64,000 bases of DNA from Streptomyces sp. HNM0575 (GTDB taxonomy: Bacteria > Actinomycetota > Actinomycetes > Streptomycetales > Streptomycetaceae), in assembly GCF_012726265.1 (NCBI RefSeq), contig NZ_JAASAG010000012.1:62001-126000 (forward strand), in the 5' to 3' direction. This document shows, in pieces, positions 34,601-43,725 of this stretch. Both the position numbers and the translations under genes were made by a program. The notes under the pieces are model-generated. The model was not told the DNA's origin. It ran no database searches and was given only the letters and a program-made list of their open reading frames with translations. Within the stretch, counting starts at the first letter, position 1; every line of letters begins with the position of its first letter.

Positions 34601-35117
34601 GGAAGTTCCAATCAACGAGCGGGAAGTTGACCCCCGACGAACAACATCGGAGGTCGGAAGATCAGAACATCTCGCGAGGCCACGCGGCCACTCCAGGAAA
34701 CCTTCTCCTTCCGATCCTCACTCCATCTTTCGAATTGCGACCGCACCCTGACGGCCCGGCAGCGACTGCCACTTGCGCTGCGCGCGCACCGCGGGGAGCC
34801 GGCCTCGCCGCCTCCCGCGGCACGGGCTCCGCAGCCAAACGGACTGCCATATTCCGCTGTGCGCAGGGAAGTTGGCGACAGCGGACGTGGGCGCCGGTGC
34901 CGCGGCCGGGTCCCGCTCGTACGTCCGTCCCGGCGCCCTCCGACGCGCACGTACCGCCCTGCGGCCCGGCTCCGCGCACCATCGGCGTGAAGGTTCGGTG
35001 TACGAGCTCCGTACCACCGTTCCACCCACAGCACTGCCGCGGCCGGCCCCTCGGACACCCGGCGCAACAGGCGCACCCGGCGCAACAGGACCGTCGGAGC
35101 CGTCCGGACCGTCCGGC
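34601..35117. other. Gene-free region upstream of peptide gene 2
   Basis: This 517-bp gap holds the peptide 2 leader and promoter region, including the shared upstream element near 34714-34734. The overlapping open frames have implausible Arg/Pro-rich composition. Nothing else recognised. Confidence 0.5.
34714..34733 (-). promoter_or_regulatory. Upstream element shared by the two peptide genes (copy 2)
   Basis: On the minus strand CGAAAGATGGAGTGAGGAT is about 114 bp upstream of the peptide 2 start and aligns with the element before peptide 1, both followed by a GGGAG/GGAG stretch. Confidence 0.4.
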
Positions 35118-36086
35118 TCAGCCGCGCGCTCCCTTGCCGAGACGGATCCGCGCCCACAGCTGCTTGTGGTCCGAGTGCTCGGAGAAGTTCAGACCGCTGG
35201 ACTCGACGCGCACGGACGGCGAGACGAAGATGTAGTCGAGCTTCCCCTTGCTGTGCGTCGGCTCCCCGGAGCGGCAGGGCGCGTACCGGCTGCGTGGCAG
35301 CTCCGCGGACCGGCGCTCGGGCTTCACCGCGTTCCCGCAGGGGCTCGCGGCCTCCTTGAAGGCGCCGCGCGCTCCGTGCCCGTAGCCGCGGGCGTAGAGG
35401 TGGTCCAGGACTCCGGAGAGCGGAAGGTCGTTGACGTCCCCGCCGAACAGGACGGTGTAGCCGTCGTCGCCGTACCCGGCCAGCACCCGCTGCACCTTCT
35501 TCACCTCCCGCTCGCGGCTCGCGAGGTACTTGCCCTCGCCGGTCGTGAGATGCGCGGAGCAGACGACGAGCTTTCGGGGCTCGGAGCGGACGCAGACCAT
35601 CTCGCGGTACTCGTCGCCGTCGGTGGAGCCCAGCTGGTGCACGTCGGTGTCGTCCCGGTCGAAGCCGAGTCCCTTGCGGAAGACGATCGTGTTGCCGAAG
35701 TCCGTGGGGTGGTGGCAGCGCGCGGGGGTTCCCGGATCGACCTCGAGGTTCCGTACGGGACTGAAGAGCACGGTGTAGCCCGGCAGCCGCTCCTTCAGGC
35801 GCTCGTCCCAGTCGCGGCAGCTCTCCTGCATCGTGACGGACAGCGGCCTGCGGTCCTTGATCTCCTCGGCGAGCGCGTCGGGGGCCTCGTTGTGCTTGCC
35901 GCCGTGCTCGGTCGTACCGCCGGCCATGTTGAACTGGCCGACGGCGTACGTGCCGCCCGACGACCGCGCCGGCTGCGAACCGGAGCCGGAGCCGGAGCCG
36001 ACGGCCAGCAGGGCGCCAGCCACGAGTGCGGCGGCCACCACGACACCGGAAAGCGGAGCGATCACGCGACGGATGGCGGCCTCCAT
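35118..36086 (-). CDS. Endonuclease/exonuclease/phosphatase family protein, exported
   Basis: 322 residues from the ATG at 36086. An N-terminal hydrophobic segment (residues 8-35) is followed by a Gly-Ser repeat linker and an EEP-fold hydrolase domain: QFNMAGG, the metal-binding Glu in VTMQESC, LVVCSAHLTTG, LFGGDVNDLP, KLDYIFVSP and the catalytic SDHKQLW. The fold covers DNase I-like nucleases and phosphodiesterases; with an export signal it likely works outside the membrane. Divergent from metG. Confidence 0.8.
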   Translation of the reverse strand: MEAAIRRVIAPLSGVVVAAALVAGALLAVGSGSGSGSQPARSSGGTYAVGQFNMAGGTTEHGGKHNEAPDALAEEIKDRRPLSVTMQESCRDWDERLKERLPGYTVLFSPVRNLEVDPGTPARCHHPTDFGNTIVFRKGLGFDRDDTDVHQLGSTDGDEYREMVCVRSEPRKLVVCSAHLTTGEGKYLASREREVKKVQRVLAGYGDDGYTVLFGGDVNDLPLSGVLDHLYARGYGHGARGAFKEAASPCGNAVKPERRSAELPRSRYAPCRSGEPTHSKGKLDYIFVSPSVRVESSGLNFSEHSDHKQLWARIRLGKGARG

Positions 36087-36108
36087 GTGGTCCGGTCCCC
36101 GTAACCCC

Positions 36109-36130
36109 CGTACCGCGCCGATGCGGTACG
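36109..36130. repeat. Inverted repeat between EEP gene and metG
   Basis: CGTACCGC and GCGGTACG form 8-bp arms with a 6-nt loop, 23 bp upstream of the EEP start and 115 bp upstream of metG. It may be an operator or leader hairpin. Confidence 0.35.
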
Positions 36131-36244
36131 CGCGCAAGCATGCAGAGGCTCGCGAGGGGCGTCAACAGAGGGCGTCCGCACCTCTGCGGTCACACAGGGT
36201 TATCGGAAGGAAAGAGGCCCCCGCGGACCGTTAGGATTTCGACC

Positions 36245-37849
36245 ATGGCGGCCACTGGATCAGAGCAGACGGGGTCGAAGGCGTACTACGTCACGACCCC
36301 CATTTACTACGTCAACGACGCTCCCCACCTGGGCCACGCCTATACGACCGTCGCAGGCGACGTGCTCACGCGCTGGCACCGTCAGCGCGGCGAGAAGGTG
36401 TGGTACCTCACCGGCACGGACGAGCACGGTCAGAAGATCATGCGCACCGCCGAGGCGAACGGGGTCTCCCCGCAGGAGTGGTGCGACAAGCTCGTCGAGG
36501 AGGCGTGGAAGCCCCTCTGGGAGCATCTCGACATCCGCAACGACGACTTCATCCGTACGACGGAGAAGCGGCACACGGAGCGCGTCCGCGAGTTCGTCCA
36601 GGACCTGTACGACAAGGGCGAGATCTACCAGGGCGGCTACGAGGGCCCGTACTGCGTGGGCTGCGAGGAGTACAAGACCTACGGCGAACTCCTCGACGGC
36701 GAGGGAGAGTTCGAGGGCCAGAAGCTGTGCCCGATCCACCGCACGCCGGTGGAGATGCTCCAGGAGGAGAACTACTTCTTCAAGCTCTCCGAGTACGGCC
36801 CGAAGCTGCTGGAGCACTACGAGCGCCACCCCGAGTTCATCCAGCCCGAGTCCGCGCGGAACGAGATCGTGAACTTCGTGCGGCAGGGCCTGGAGGACCT
36901 GTCGATCTCGCGCTCGACCTTCGACTGGGGCGTCAAGGTGCCCTGGGACGACAAGCACGTCATCTACGTCTGGATCGACGCGCTGCTCAACTACGCCACG
37001 GCGGTGGGCTACGGCGCGGACCAGGAGCGCTTCGAGCGCACCTTCCCCGCGGACGTGCACCTCGTGGGCAAGGACATCCTCCGCTTCCACACGGTGATCT
37101 GGCCGGCGATGCTGATGGCCAACGGGCTGCCGCTGCCCGGCAAGATCGTCGCGAACGGCTGGCTGATGGTCGGCGGCGAGAAGATGTCCAAGTCGAACCT
37201 GACGGGCATCTCACCGCGGCAGCTCACCGAGCACTTCGGAGTCGACGCGTACCGCTGGTACTTCATGCGCGCCATCGCCTTCGGGCAGGACGGCTCGTTC
37301 TCGTGGGAGGACTTCTCCGCCCGCTACACCAGCGAACTGGCCAACGACTACGGCAACCTGGCGTCCCGCGTCGCGGCCATGGTCGGCAAGTACTTCGGCG
37401 GCACGCTCCCGGAGGCGACCGCGGCCGGCGACGCGGAGCAGGCCGTCGTCGACGGACTGGCGCACGCGGTCGCGACGGCCGACGAACGCATCGGCGACGA
37501 GCTGGACTTCTCCGGCGGCATCGCCGCGGTCTTCGACTTCATCAAGCAGGTCAACGGCTATCTGACGGAGCAGGAGCCCTGGAAGGTCGCCAAGGACGAG
37601 ACACCGGAGGCTCGTGCACGGCTCGCGACGATCCTCTACACGGCGGCCGAGTCGCTGCGCGCCTGCGCGGTGCTGCTGAACCCGGTGATGCCGGAGTCCT
37701 CGGAGAAGCTGTGGGCCTCACTGGGCGCGGAGCCCCACCTCGGCTCGCTCCCCGAGCAGCGCGTCGCCGACGCGGCACACTGGGGCCGGCTCCCCGCGGG
37801 CACCACGATCACGAAGGGCGCGGCACTCTTCCCACGCCTGGAGAACTGA
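36245..37849 (+). CDS. metG: Methionyl-tRNA synthetase
   Basis: 534 residues. A class I synthetase that charges tRNA-Met. Signatures are the HIGH-like HLGH in PIYYVNDAPHLGHAYTT, the zinc-knuckle region CVGCEEYKTYGE followed by CPIHRTP, the anticodon/methionine pocket WIDALLNY, and KMSKS in GGEKMSKSNLTG. The C-terminal dimerisation domain found in some MetRS is absent, as in the short bacterial form. AGGA lies 9 nt before the ATG. Followed by a bidirectional terminator. Confidence 0.97.
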   Translation: MAATGSEQTGSKAYYVTTPIYYVNDAPHLGHAYTTVAGDVLTRWHRQRGEKVWYLTGTDEHGQKIMRTAEANGVSPQEWCDKLVEEAWKPLWEHLDIRNDDFIRTTEKRHTERVREFVQDLYDKGEIYQGGYEGPYCVGCEEYKTYGELLDGEGEFEGQKLCPIHRTPVEMLQEENYFFKLSEYGPKLLEHYERHPEFIQPESARNEIVNFVRQGLEDLSISRSTFDWGVKVPWDDKHVIYVWIDALLNYATAVGYGADQERFERTFPADVHLVGKDILRFHTVIWPAMLMANGLPLPGKIVANGWLMVGGEKMSKSNLTGISPRQLTEHFGVDAYRWYFMRAIAFGQDGSFSWEDFSARYTSELANDYGNLASRVAAMVGKYFGGTLPEATAAGDAEQAVVDGLAHAVATADERIGDELDFSGGIAAVFDFIKQVNGYLTEQEPWKVAKDETPEARARLATILYTAAESLRACAVLLNPVMPESSEKLWASLGAEPHLGSLPEQRVADAAHWGRLPAGTTITKGAALFPRLEN

Positions 37850-37865
37850 AGAAGCAGCCTGTACG

Positions 37866-37899
37866 TCAGGTGGGCCGGCCCCTTGGTCGGCCCACCTGA
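37866..37899. terminator. Bidirectional terminator between metG and vapC
   Basis: TCAGGTGGGCCG pairs with CGGCCCACCTGA over 12 bp, with further pairing toward the loop. It separates convergent genes 55 bp apart. Confidence 0.8.
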
Positions 37900-37904
37900 G
37901 GGGG

Positions 37905-38297
37905 CTACCCGACGAGTTCGATCACGCAGCGCGCACCGCTGCCGCGCTTGAGCTTCGCGTCACCCGTCACCAACGGCACGTTCAGCTTCTCCGCGAGGGC
38001 GACGTACGAGGCGTCGTAAGCGGAGTAGTTCGCCCTCAACTCCCAGATCCTGGGCAGCAGACGCTCGCACGACGCACGCTCGACGGGCAGCGCGGGAAGC
38101 GCCCGCAGAGCACGCTCCGCGTCCTCTGAGGGCAGTTTGCGCCCGAGCACGAGACCGCGGAGTGTGCTCAGCACCTCGTAATCGATCAAGGACGGCGCGG
38201 TGAGCTGCTCGCCGAACAGTCTGGCAGCAGAGGCCTTGCCGACCGGCCCTGCGTCAACGAGTGCGGAAGCCAGCATGGAAGCGTCGACGACGATCAT
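37905..38297 (-). CDS. PIN-domain toxin (VapC family)
   Basis: 130 residues from the ATG at 38297, overlapping the antitoxin stop by 4 bp. PIN-fold acidic residues are visible in MIVVDASML, APSLIDYEVLSTLR, YSAYDASYVALAE and LVTGDAKL. VapC toxins are Mg-dependent ribonucleases, often cutting tRNA, held inactive by their antitoxin. The open frame continues far upstream on this strand but overlaps the antitoxin in another frame and is not coding. Confidence 0.9.
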   Translation of the reverse strand: MIVVDASMLASALVDAGPVGKASAARLFGEQLTAPSLIDYEVLSTLRGLVLGRKLPSEDAERALRALPALPVERASCERLLPRIWELRANYSAYDASYVALAEKLNVPLVTGDAKLKRGSGARCVIELVG

Positions 38298-38530
38298 TCG
38301 CCCCCACCCTCGCGTCCTTCGCGCAGGGCTTCGACGATCGCGTCCATGGAGACCGTGCTCGTCAGGTCCGCACGAACGGCACCAAGTACCTCCTCCACGG
38401 ACTGCCGCTGCGCTTCCCGCTCCAGCGTGACTCTCAGGTACTCCTGGAGCGACCGGCCGGACTCGGCCGCACGCCGACGCAGTATGGCGTAGGCGTTGTC
38501 GTCGAGGTTTCTGATCTGCACCGTAGGCAT
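38294..38530 (-). CDS. FitA/VapB-like ribbon-helix-helix antitoxin
   Basis: 78 residues. The N-terminal ribbon-helix-helix reads VQIRNLDDNAYAILRRRAAESGRSLQEYLR, the FitA-like pattern; the C-terminal half should wrap the toxin. It binds the operon promoter as a dimer. Two TTAGCGC words spaced 11 bp sit just upstream of its start, with a TGCATGCA palindrome next to it. Confidence 0.9.
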   Translation of the reverse strand: MPTVQIRNLDDNAYAILRRRAAESGRSLQEYLRVTLEREAQRQSVEEVLGAVRADLTSTVSMDAIVEALREGREGGGE

Positions 38531-38558
38531 GCATGCATTTTAGCGCCGCATTAGCGCT
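38528..38558. promoter_or_regulatory. Toxin-antitoxin operator candidate
   Basis: Direct repeats TTAGCGC at 38540 and 38551 are one helical turn apart and adjoin a TGCATGCA palindrome at the antitoxin start. A typical place for antitoxin autorepression. Confidence 0.5.
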
Positions 38559-38660
38559 GGAACAACGGCGAAGTGGCCGAGTGGGCGGTGACGGAACGCG
38601 CCCCCCACGCCGCCGCACCCGGCGACTCGGCCCTCGCCGGTACTCACGCCCCCGGCAGGG

Positions 38661-40424
38661 CTAAAGCTTCGGCTTGCGCACCGACAGGTGCAGCTCCTTC
38701 AGGCGGGACTCGTCGACCTCGCTGGGGGCGCCCATCAGCAGGTCCTGCGCGTTGCCGTTGAGCGGGAAGGCGATCGTCTCGCGGATGTTGGGCTCGTCCG
38801 CGAGCAGCATCACGATGCGGTCGACGCCCGGTGCGATGCCGCCGTGTGGCGGCGCGCCGAAGCGGAAGGCGCGCAGCATGCCGCCGAAGCCCTGCTCGAC
38901 GTCGTCCTTCGAGTAGCCCGCGATCTCGAACGCCTTGAACATGATGTCCGGTTCGTGGTTACGGATCGCGCCCGAGGAGAGCTCCAGGCCGTTGCAGACG
39001 ATGTCGTACTGCCAGGCCAGGATGTCCAGCGGGTCCTGCGTCTGGAGCGCTTCGAGACCGCCCTGCGGCATGGAGAACGGGTTGTGGGAGAACTCGACGG
39101 CGCCGGTCTCCTCGTCCCTCTCGTACATCGGGAAGTCCACGATCCAGCAGAAGCGGAAGACGCCCTCCTCGAAGTGGCCGGTGCGCTTCGCGGCTTCGAC
39201 GCGGACCGCGCCCATGATCTTCGAGACCTCGTCGAACTCCCCGGCCCCGAAGAAGACGGCCGTGCCCGGCTCCGCCTCCAGCGTCGTCAGCAGCTGCGCG
39301 ACGTCGCTGTCGTCGAGGAACTTCGCGATCGGCCCGGTGAGCGTACGGTCCTCGCCGACGCGCACCCAGGCCAGGCCCTTCGCGCCCTGCTCGGCGGCGA
39401 AGTCGCCCATCTCGTCGAAGAACCTGCGCGGCTGTCCGGCCGTGCCGGGCACCGCGAGCGCCCGCACGTGCTTGCCCGCGAAGGCCTTGAAGCCGGAGTC
39501 CTTGAAGACGTCGGAGACGTCGACGAGTTCGAGCTGCGCGCGCAGATCCGGCTTGTCCGAGCCGTACTTGAGCATCGCCTCGCGGAACGGGATGCGCGGG
39601 AACGGCGAGGTGCAGGTGCGGCCGCCGCCCAGCTCCTGGAACAGCTCCGTCATCACCTTCTCGATGACCTCGAAGACGTCCTCCTGCTCGACGAAGCTCA
39701 TCTCCATGTCGAGCTGGTAGAACTCGCCGGGCGAGCGGTCGGCGCGGGCGTCCTCGTCGCGGAAGCAGGGCGCGATCTGGAAGTAGCGGTCGAAGCCCGC
39801 GACCATCAGCAGCTGCTTGAACATCTGCGGCGCCTGCGGCAGCGCGTAGAACTTGCCGGCGTGCAGCCGCGACGGTACGAGGAAGTCGCGGGCGCCCTCC
39901 GGGGAGGTGGCCGAAAGGATCGGCGTGGCAAGCTCGTTGAAGCCCTGGGCGACCATCTTCTCGCGGATCTTCGCGATGACCTGCGAGCGCAGCACGATGT
40001 TGCGGTGCATGCGCTCGCGGCGCAGGTCGAGGAAGCGGTATTCGAGTCGCCTCTCCTCGTTGACCCCGTCGTCGGCGTTGATCGTGAAGGGGATCTGCTC
40101 GGAGGCGCCGAGCACTTCGACCTCGGCGACCTCCACCTCGATCTCGCCCGTGGGCAGTTCGGGGTTGACGTTGTCGGTGCCGCGCGCGCTGACCCTGCCG
40201 TCGACCCGTACGACCGACTCCTTCGACAGCGAGCTGAGGCGCTCGTGCACGGCGGTCTGCTCGGGGCGCACGACGAGCTGCACGATGCCGTAGTGGTCAC
40301 GGAGATCGAGGAAGAGGATGCCGCCCAGGTTCCGCCGATTGTGCAGCCAGCCACTGAGCCGGACATCGGTGCCGACGTCCGGGGCACGGAGCTCGCCGCA
40401 GGTGTGGGAACGGTACCGGTGCAT
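38661..40424 (-). CDS. aspS: Aspartyl-tRNA synthetase
   Basis: 587 residues, the full bacterial-type class II synthetase. The N-terminal OB-fold anticodon domain has VRLSGWLHNRRNLGGILFLDLRD; class II motif 2 includes CFRDEDARADRSPGEFYQLDMEMSF; the bacterial insertion (GAD) domain is present; motif 3 is GGIAPGVDRIVMLL. The ATG has only a weak ribosome site. The intergenic region with the divergent SpoIIE gene holds a small hairpin (40474-40497). Confidence 0.97.
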   Translation of the reverse strand: MHRYRSHTCGELRAPDVGTDVRLSGWLHNRRNLGGILFLDLRDHYGIVQLVVRPEQTAVHERLSSLSKESVVRVDGRVSARGTDNVNPELPTGEIEVEVAEVEVLGASEQIPFTINADDGVNEERRLEYRFLDLRRERMHRNIVLRSQVIAKIREKMVAQGFNELATPILSATSPEGARDFLVPSRLHAGKFYALPQAPQMFKQLLMVAGFDRYFQIAPCFRDEDARADRSPGEFYQLDMEMSFVEQEDVFEVIEKVMTELFQELGGGRTCTSPFPRIPFREAMLKYGSDKPDLRAQLELVDVSDVFKDSGFKAFAGKHVRALAVPGTAGQPRRFFDEMGDFAAEQGAKGLAWVRVGEDRTLTGPIAKFLDDSDVAQLLTTLEAEPGTAVFFGAGEFDEVSKIMGAVRVEAAKRTGHFEEGVFRFCWIVDFPMYERDEETGAVEFSHNPFSMPQGGLEALQTQDPLDILAWQYDIVCNGLELSSGAIRNHEPDIMFKAFEIAGYSKDDVEQGFGGMLRAFRFGAPPHGGIAPGVDRIVMLLADEPNIRETIAFPLNGNAQDLLMGAPSEVDESRLKELHLSVRKPKL

Positions 40425-40473
40425 CAGTCATCCAGTCGTCGGGTGGGCAGCATTGGGCCAGTTACCTGGGGCA

Positions 40474-40497
40474 CCCCCATGCCGGAGGCCATGGGGG
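40474..40497. repeat. Hairpin in aspS leader
   Basis: CCCCCATG and CATGGGGG form 8-bp arms with an 8-nt loop 50 bp upstream of aspS. Could affect aspS expression or simply be structural. Confidence 0.4.
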
Positions 40498-40571
40498 AAG
40501 TCGGCCCTTCAGACTACCGCCTGGGTCAGCCCCGCTCGCCCCGGATTCTCGAACGCACATAAAGTAGGACA

Positions 40572-42965
40572 ATGCACACCGAGGACGTGCTGAAGGCCAC
40601 CCGAATCGGGCTGTGGCGGTGGGACAGCGCGACCGGTGCCTCGACCGTAGACGTGGTCACGGCACAGCTCCTCGGCGTCCCCTTCAGGCGGGGCCGCGCG
40701 GACGACGAGGGGGAACGGCCCCTGACCGTGGCCGGCCCCGGTTCACAGACCCCTCGGGAGCCGGCGGACGGGCCGGGGGACGGGCCCGGCGGTGCGACCG
40801 GTTCCGGTCCGGATGCGGGTCCCGATTCCGGCATCGGCTCCGGTCCCGATTCCGGCATCGGCTCCGGTCCTGATTCCGACGCCGCCTCCGACGCCGGACG
40901 CCGGGACGAGACCATGACCCTGGCGGAGCCCTCGATCCGCTCCCGCATCCACTTCTCCGACTACGTGGAGCTGACCACCACCGCCACCCTCGCCCTGTCC
41001 GAGTGGACCCTGGTCGAGGTGGAGCTGCGCATCGTCGACGAGGACGGGGACGTGGTGCGCAGGGTGCGCGCCCGGATGATCCCCGTGGAGGAGGAGGGCG
41101 CGCTCTCCCTCATCGGCACCGTCGCGAAGGTGCCGGAGACCTCGGCCGAGGAGGAGCGCTCCGAGGACAGCCAGCTCCAGAGCCGTGAGGCGTTCCTGCT
41201 GCACACCGGCCGCACGCTCGCCGAAGCCCGCACCACCGCGGAGGTGCTGCGGATCGGGAGCTCGCTGGTGATCCCCGGGTTCAGGACCCGCGCGCTCTCG
41301 GTGTGGAGCCTCGAACGCGGCAGGCTGATCCTCGTGGGACCCGTGGCGCAGCGGCCGGTGCCGCAGCACCTGCTTCCGTTCATGGAGATGTCCGTGGAGG
41401 CCGACCACCCGGCCGCGGTGGTGGTGCGGACAGGGCGCCCGTTCTATCTGCCCGCTCCCGAGGACTACCAGCGGGAGTTCCCCGCCGCCTGGCCGCAGGT
41501 CGAGCCGATCGGCAACAAGGGCTGGGCGTTCCTGCCGCTCACCATCTCCAAGCGCACCCTCGGGGCGTGGATGGTGGCCTTTCCCGAGCCCGTCGAGTTC
41601 ACGCCGGAGGGGCGGGCGCTGCTGACGAACGTCGCGCGGATGGTGGCGCAGGCGATCTCCCGTACGTCCATGCACGAGATGGAGCTCCAGCTCTCCTCCG
41701 GGCTCCAGCGAACGCTCAGGCCCACCCGCAAGCCGGGAATCGAGGGCATGGAGCTGGCCGCCCGCTACATGCCCTCCGGGGGCGGGCTGGAGGTCGGGGG
41801 CGACTGGTACGACGTGATTCCGCTGCCGTCGGGCCGTACGGCGCTGGTGATCGGCGACGTGCAGGGGCACGACGTGCGCGCGGCCGGCATCATGGCGCAG
41901 CTGCGGATCGTGCTTCGCGCCTACGCGGCCGAGGGGCACCGCCCGGACGCGGTGCTGGCCCGCGCCTCGCGGTACCTGGCGGGCATCGGCCGGCCCGAGG
42001 TGATGACGGGCGGCGCGGAGGAGCAGCCGCAGCAGCGGCGTGAGGCGTACGGCAGGGACCCGTTCGAGGACGACCGCTTCGCCACCTGCCTGTACATGGA
42101 GGCCGACCCCGTCGCCGGCACCCTCGACATCGCCCGCGCCGGGCACCCCGACCCGGCGATCTGGCTCGCGGATGGCACGATGCTGATCAGGGCGACGGCG
42201 GGCGGGCTGCCGCTGGGCATCGAACCGGACACGGAGTACCCGATGACGCGGCTCGTGCTGGAGCCCGGCGAGACGCTGCTGGCGTGCACGGACGGGCTGA
42301 TCGAGGTCGGCGGCCACACCCTGGACACCGGATGGCGCCGCATCCAGGCCGTCTTCCGCGAGCAGTCCGACGCGGGCACGGGCACACCGCAGGATCTGGA
42401 GAAGTTCGCCGACGCACTCGTCCGCTCGGCACTGATCCCGCTGTCGGGCGAGGCCGCGGGGCCGCTGGCCGACCGCCGCGAGGACGACATCGCGCTGCTG
42501 CTGATCACCCCCGATCCCGCCTACGCCGTGGAGCGGGCGGCGGCCGCGGCCGGTGTCTCGCGGCGTACGACGTTCAGCGTCGCGCAGGCCGAGCCGGACC
42601 GCATCGGGGAGGCGCGGCACCAGCTTCAGGGCATGCTCTTCGACTGGGAGAGCAAGGACCAGATCGACGGGGCGGTGCTGATGCTCTCCGAGATGCTCAC
42701 GAACGTGCTGGTGCACACGGAGGGCGACGCCGTGATGGTCGCCGAGTGCAGCGGTACGCGGGGGCAGCGGCTGCTGCGAGTGGAGGTCTCCGACACCAGC
42801 GACGCGCTGCCGCACCGCCGCACCCCCGGCGAACTGGCCTCGTCGGGGCGGGGGTTGATGATGATGGAGATGCTGGCCGGCTCGTGGGGAGTGGACCCGA
42901 GGGGCGAGGGGAAGAGCATCTGGTTCGAGATGCGCGAGAACGTCTCGGCACCGGCCTGGGCGTGA
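40572..42965 (+). CDS. PP2C (SpoIIE-type) phosphatase with GAF and HATPase domains
   Basis: 797 residues. Order: a PAS-like N-terminus (DVLKATRIGLWRWDSATG) interrupted by a Gly-Pro-Asp-Ser repeat insert (24-bp units, 40818-40877); a GAF domain (about 215-375); a SpoIIE PP2C domain with GGDWYDVIPL, VIGDVQGHDVRAA, DIARAGHPDP and EDDIALLLI; a C-terminal anti-sigma-type ATPase with LSEMLTNVLVHTEGD and SGRGLMMMEML. Such proteins switch partner anti-sigma-factor antagonists on or off. A TAAAGT -10-like box ends 6 bp before the ATG, suggesting a leaderless mRNA. Confidence 0.9.
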   Translation: MHTEDVLKATRIGLWRWDSATGASTVDVVTAQLLGVPFRRGRADDEGERPLTVAGPGSQTPREPADGPGDGPGGATGSGPDAGPDSGIGSGPDSGIGSGPDSDAASDAGRRDETMTLAEPSIRSRIHFSDYVELTTTATLALSEWTLVEVELRIVDEDGDVVRRVRARMIPVEEEGALSLIGTVAKVPETSAEEERSEDSQLQSREAFLLHTGRTLAEARTTAEVLRIGSSLVIPGFRTRALSVWSLERGRLILVGPVAQRPVPQHLLPFMEMSVEADHPAAVVVRTGRPFYLPAPEDYQREFPAAWPQVEPIGNKGWAFLPLTISKRTLGAWMVAFPEPVEFTPEGRALLTNVARMVAQAISRTSMHEMELQLSSGLQRTLRPTRKPGIEGMELAARYMPSGGGLEVGGDWYDVIPLPSGRTALVIGDVQGHDVRAAGIMAQLRIVLRAYAAEGHRPDAVLARASRYLAGIGRPEVMTGGAEEQPQQRREAYGRDPFEDDRFATCLYMEADPVAGTLDIARAGHPDPAIWLADGTMLIRATAGGLPLGIEPDTEYPMTRLVLEPGETLLACTDGLIEVGGHTLDTGWRRIQAVFREQSDAGTGTPQDLEKFADALVRSALIPLSGEAAGPLADRREDDIALLLITPDPAYAVERAAAAAGVSRRTTFSVAQAEPDRIGEARHQLQGMLFDWESKDQIDGAVLMLSEMLTNVLVHTEGDAVMVAECSGTRGQRLLRVEVSDTSDALPHRRTPGELASSGRGLMMMEMLAGSWGVDPRGEGKSIWFEMRENVSAPAWA
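40818..40877 (+). repeat. 24-bp in-frame tandem repeat
   Basis: Two and a half copies of a 24-bp unit encode GPDSGIGS within the N-terminal part of the PP2C phosphatase. Confidence 0.85.
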
Positions 42966-43002
42966 GCGCGAGCGTGAAAGCGTGACTCGGCCTCCGGTAC
43001 GC

Positions 43003-43033
43003 CGGGCCGGCACCGCTCACGGCCGCCGGCCCG
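43003..43033. terminator. Terminator between convergent PP2C and SseB-like genes
   Basis: CGGGCCGGC and GCCGGCCCG form a 9-bp stem around 13 nt between convergent stops. Confidence 0.55.
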
Positions 43034-43045
43034 CCGGGCCACCGG

Positions 43046-43582
43046 CTAGCCGTACATGCGCCGCATCGCGAAGTCGACCATCTCCTCGACCGCCTTCGCG
43101 TCGAAGACCACCCGGTGCTCGCCCTCCATGTCCAGCACGAAGCCGTACCCGGAGGGGAGCAGGTCCAGCACCTCGGCGCCCGTGATCACGAAGTAGCGGG
43201 ACTCCTTGCCGGCGTAGCGGCGCAACTCCTTGAGCGTCGTGAACATCGGGATGACCGGCTGCTGGGTGTCGTGCAGCGCGAGGAAGCCGGGGGTCTCGCC
43301 GCGGGGGCAGTAGACCTTCGACGTCGAGAAGATCGACTGGAAGTCCTCCGAGGTGATCGTGCCGTTGGTGAACGCGCGCACGGTCTCACGGAGCGAGGGC
43401 GGCGACGACGGCTCGGGGTAGAGCGGCTGCCCGTTGCCCGGCTGGCCCTGCTGCTGCCCGTAGTGCGGAGGCGGCGGCGCCTGCTGGGCGTACTGCTGAT
43501 GCCCGGGCTGCTGGTGGCCGTACTGCTGCCCGGCGTGCGGGTAGCCCTGTCCCGCGGACGCTGTCTGGTCGTAGCCGTACAT
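43046..43582 (-). CDS. SseB-family protein
   Basis: 178 residues. The first 60 are a Gln/Gly/Tyr/Pro-rich disordered tail (YGQQQGQPG-type text). The globular part has SEDFQSIFSTSKVYCPRG, FTTLKELRRYAGKESRYFVITGAEVLDLLPSGYGFVLD and HRVVFDAKAVEEMV, matching SseB N-terminal-like domains of streptomycetes. Function unknown. Divergent from fadE. Confidence 0.75.
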   Translation of the reverse strand: MYGYDQTASAGQGYPHAGQQYGHQQPGHQQYAQQAPPPPHYGQQQGQPGNGQPLYPEPSSPPSLRETVRAFTNGTITSEDFQSIFSTSKVYCPRGETPGFLALHDTQQPVIPMFTTLKELRRYAGKESRYFVITGAEVLDLLPSGYGFVLDMEGEHRVVFDAKAVEEMVDFAMRRMYG

Positions 43583-43621
43583 GAAGGAAAGAGTAACGAG
43601 TCACAGATGGGCGGTTAGGGC

Positions 43622-43648
43622 TTGCTTCTTATTACCGACGGGTAGCAT
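43622..43648 (+). promoter_or_regulatory. Candidate promoter of acyl-CoA dehydrogenase gene
   Basis: TTGCTT (43622-43627) and TAGCAT (43643-43648) with a 15-bp spacer, overlapping an imperfect dyad TACCGACGGGTA that could bind a fatty-acid-responsive repressor. Consensus match only. Confidence 0.3.
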
Positions 43649-43725
43649 CATCTTGCCAAGACCTGCTTTCCTCAGAACCAGCCTGACTTCCTGTCCGTCG
43701 AGTGAGACCACACGGAGCCGTTGCC

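Noticed and set aside
34627..35235. Plus-strand frame of 202 codons between peptide 2 and the EEP gene
   Set aside because: Composition is Arg/Pro/Ala-rich without domain features, it has no good ribosome site, and it overlaps the EEP gene.
38575..38660. tRNA-like stretch (GAAGTGGCCGAGTGGGCGG) before aspS
   Set aside because: It looks like a D-arm of a Ser or Leu tRNA, but no T-loop (GTTCGAA-type), anticodon stem or acceptor match could be found downstream.
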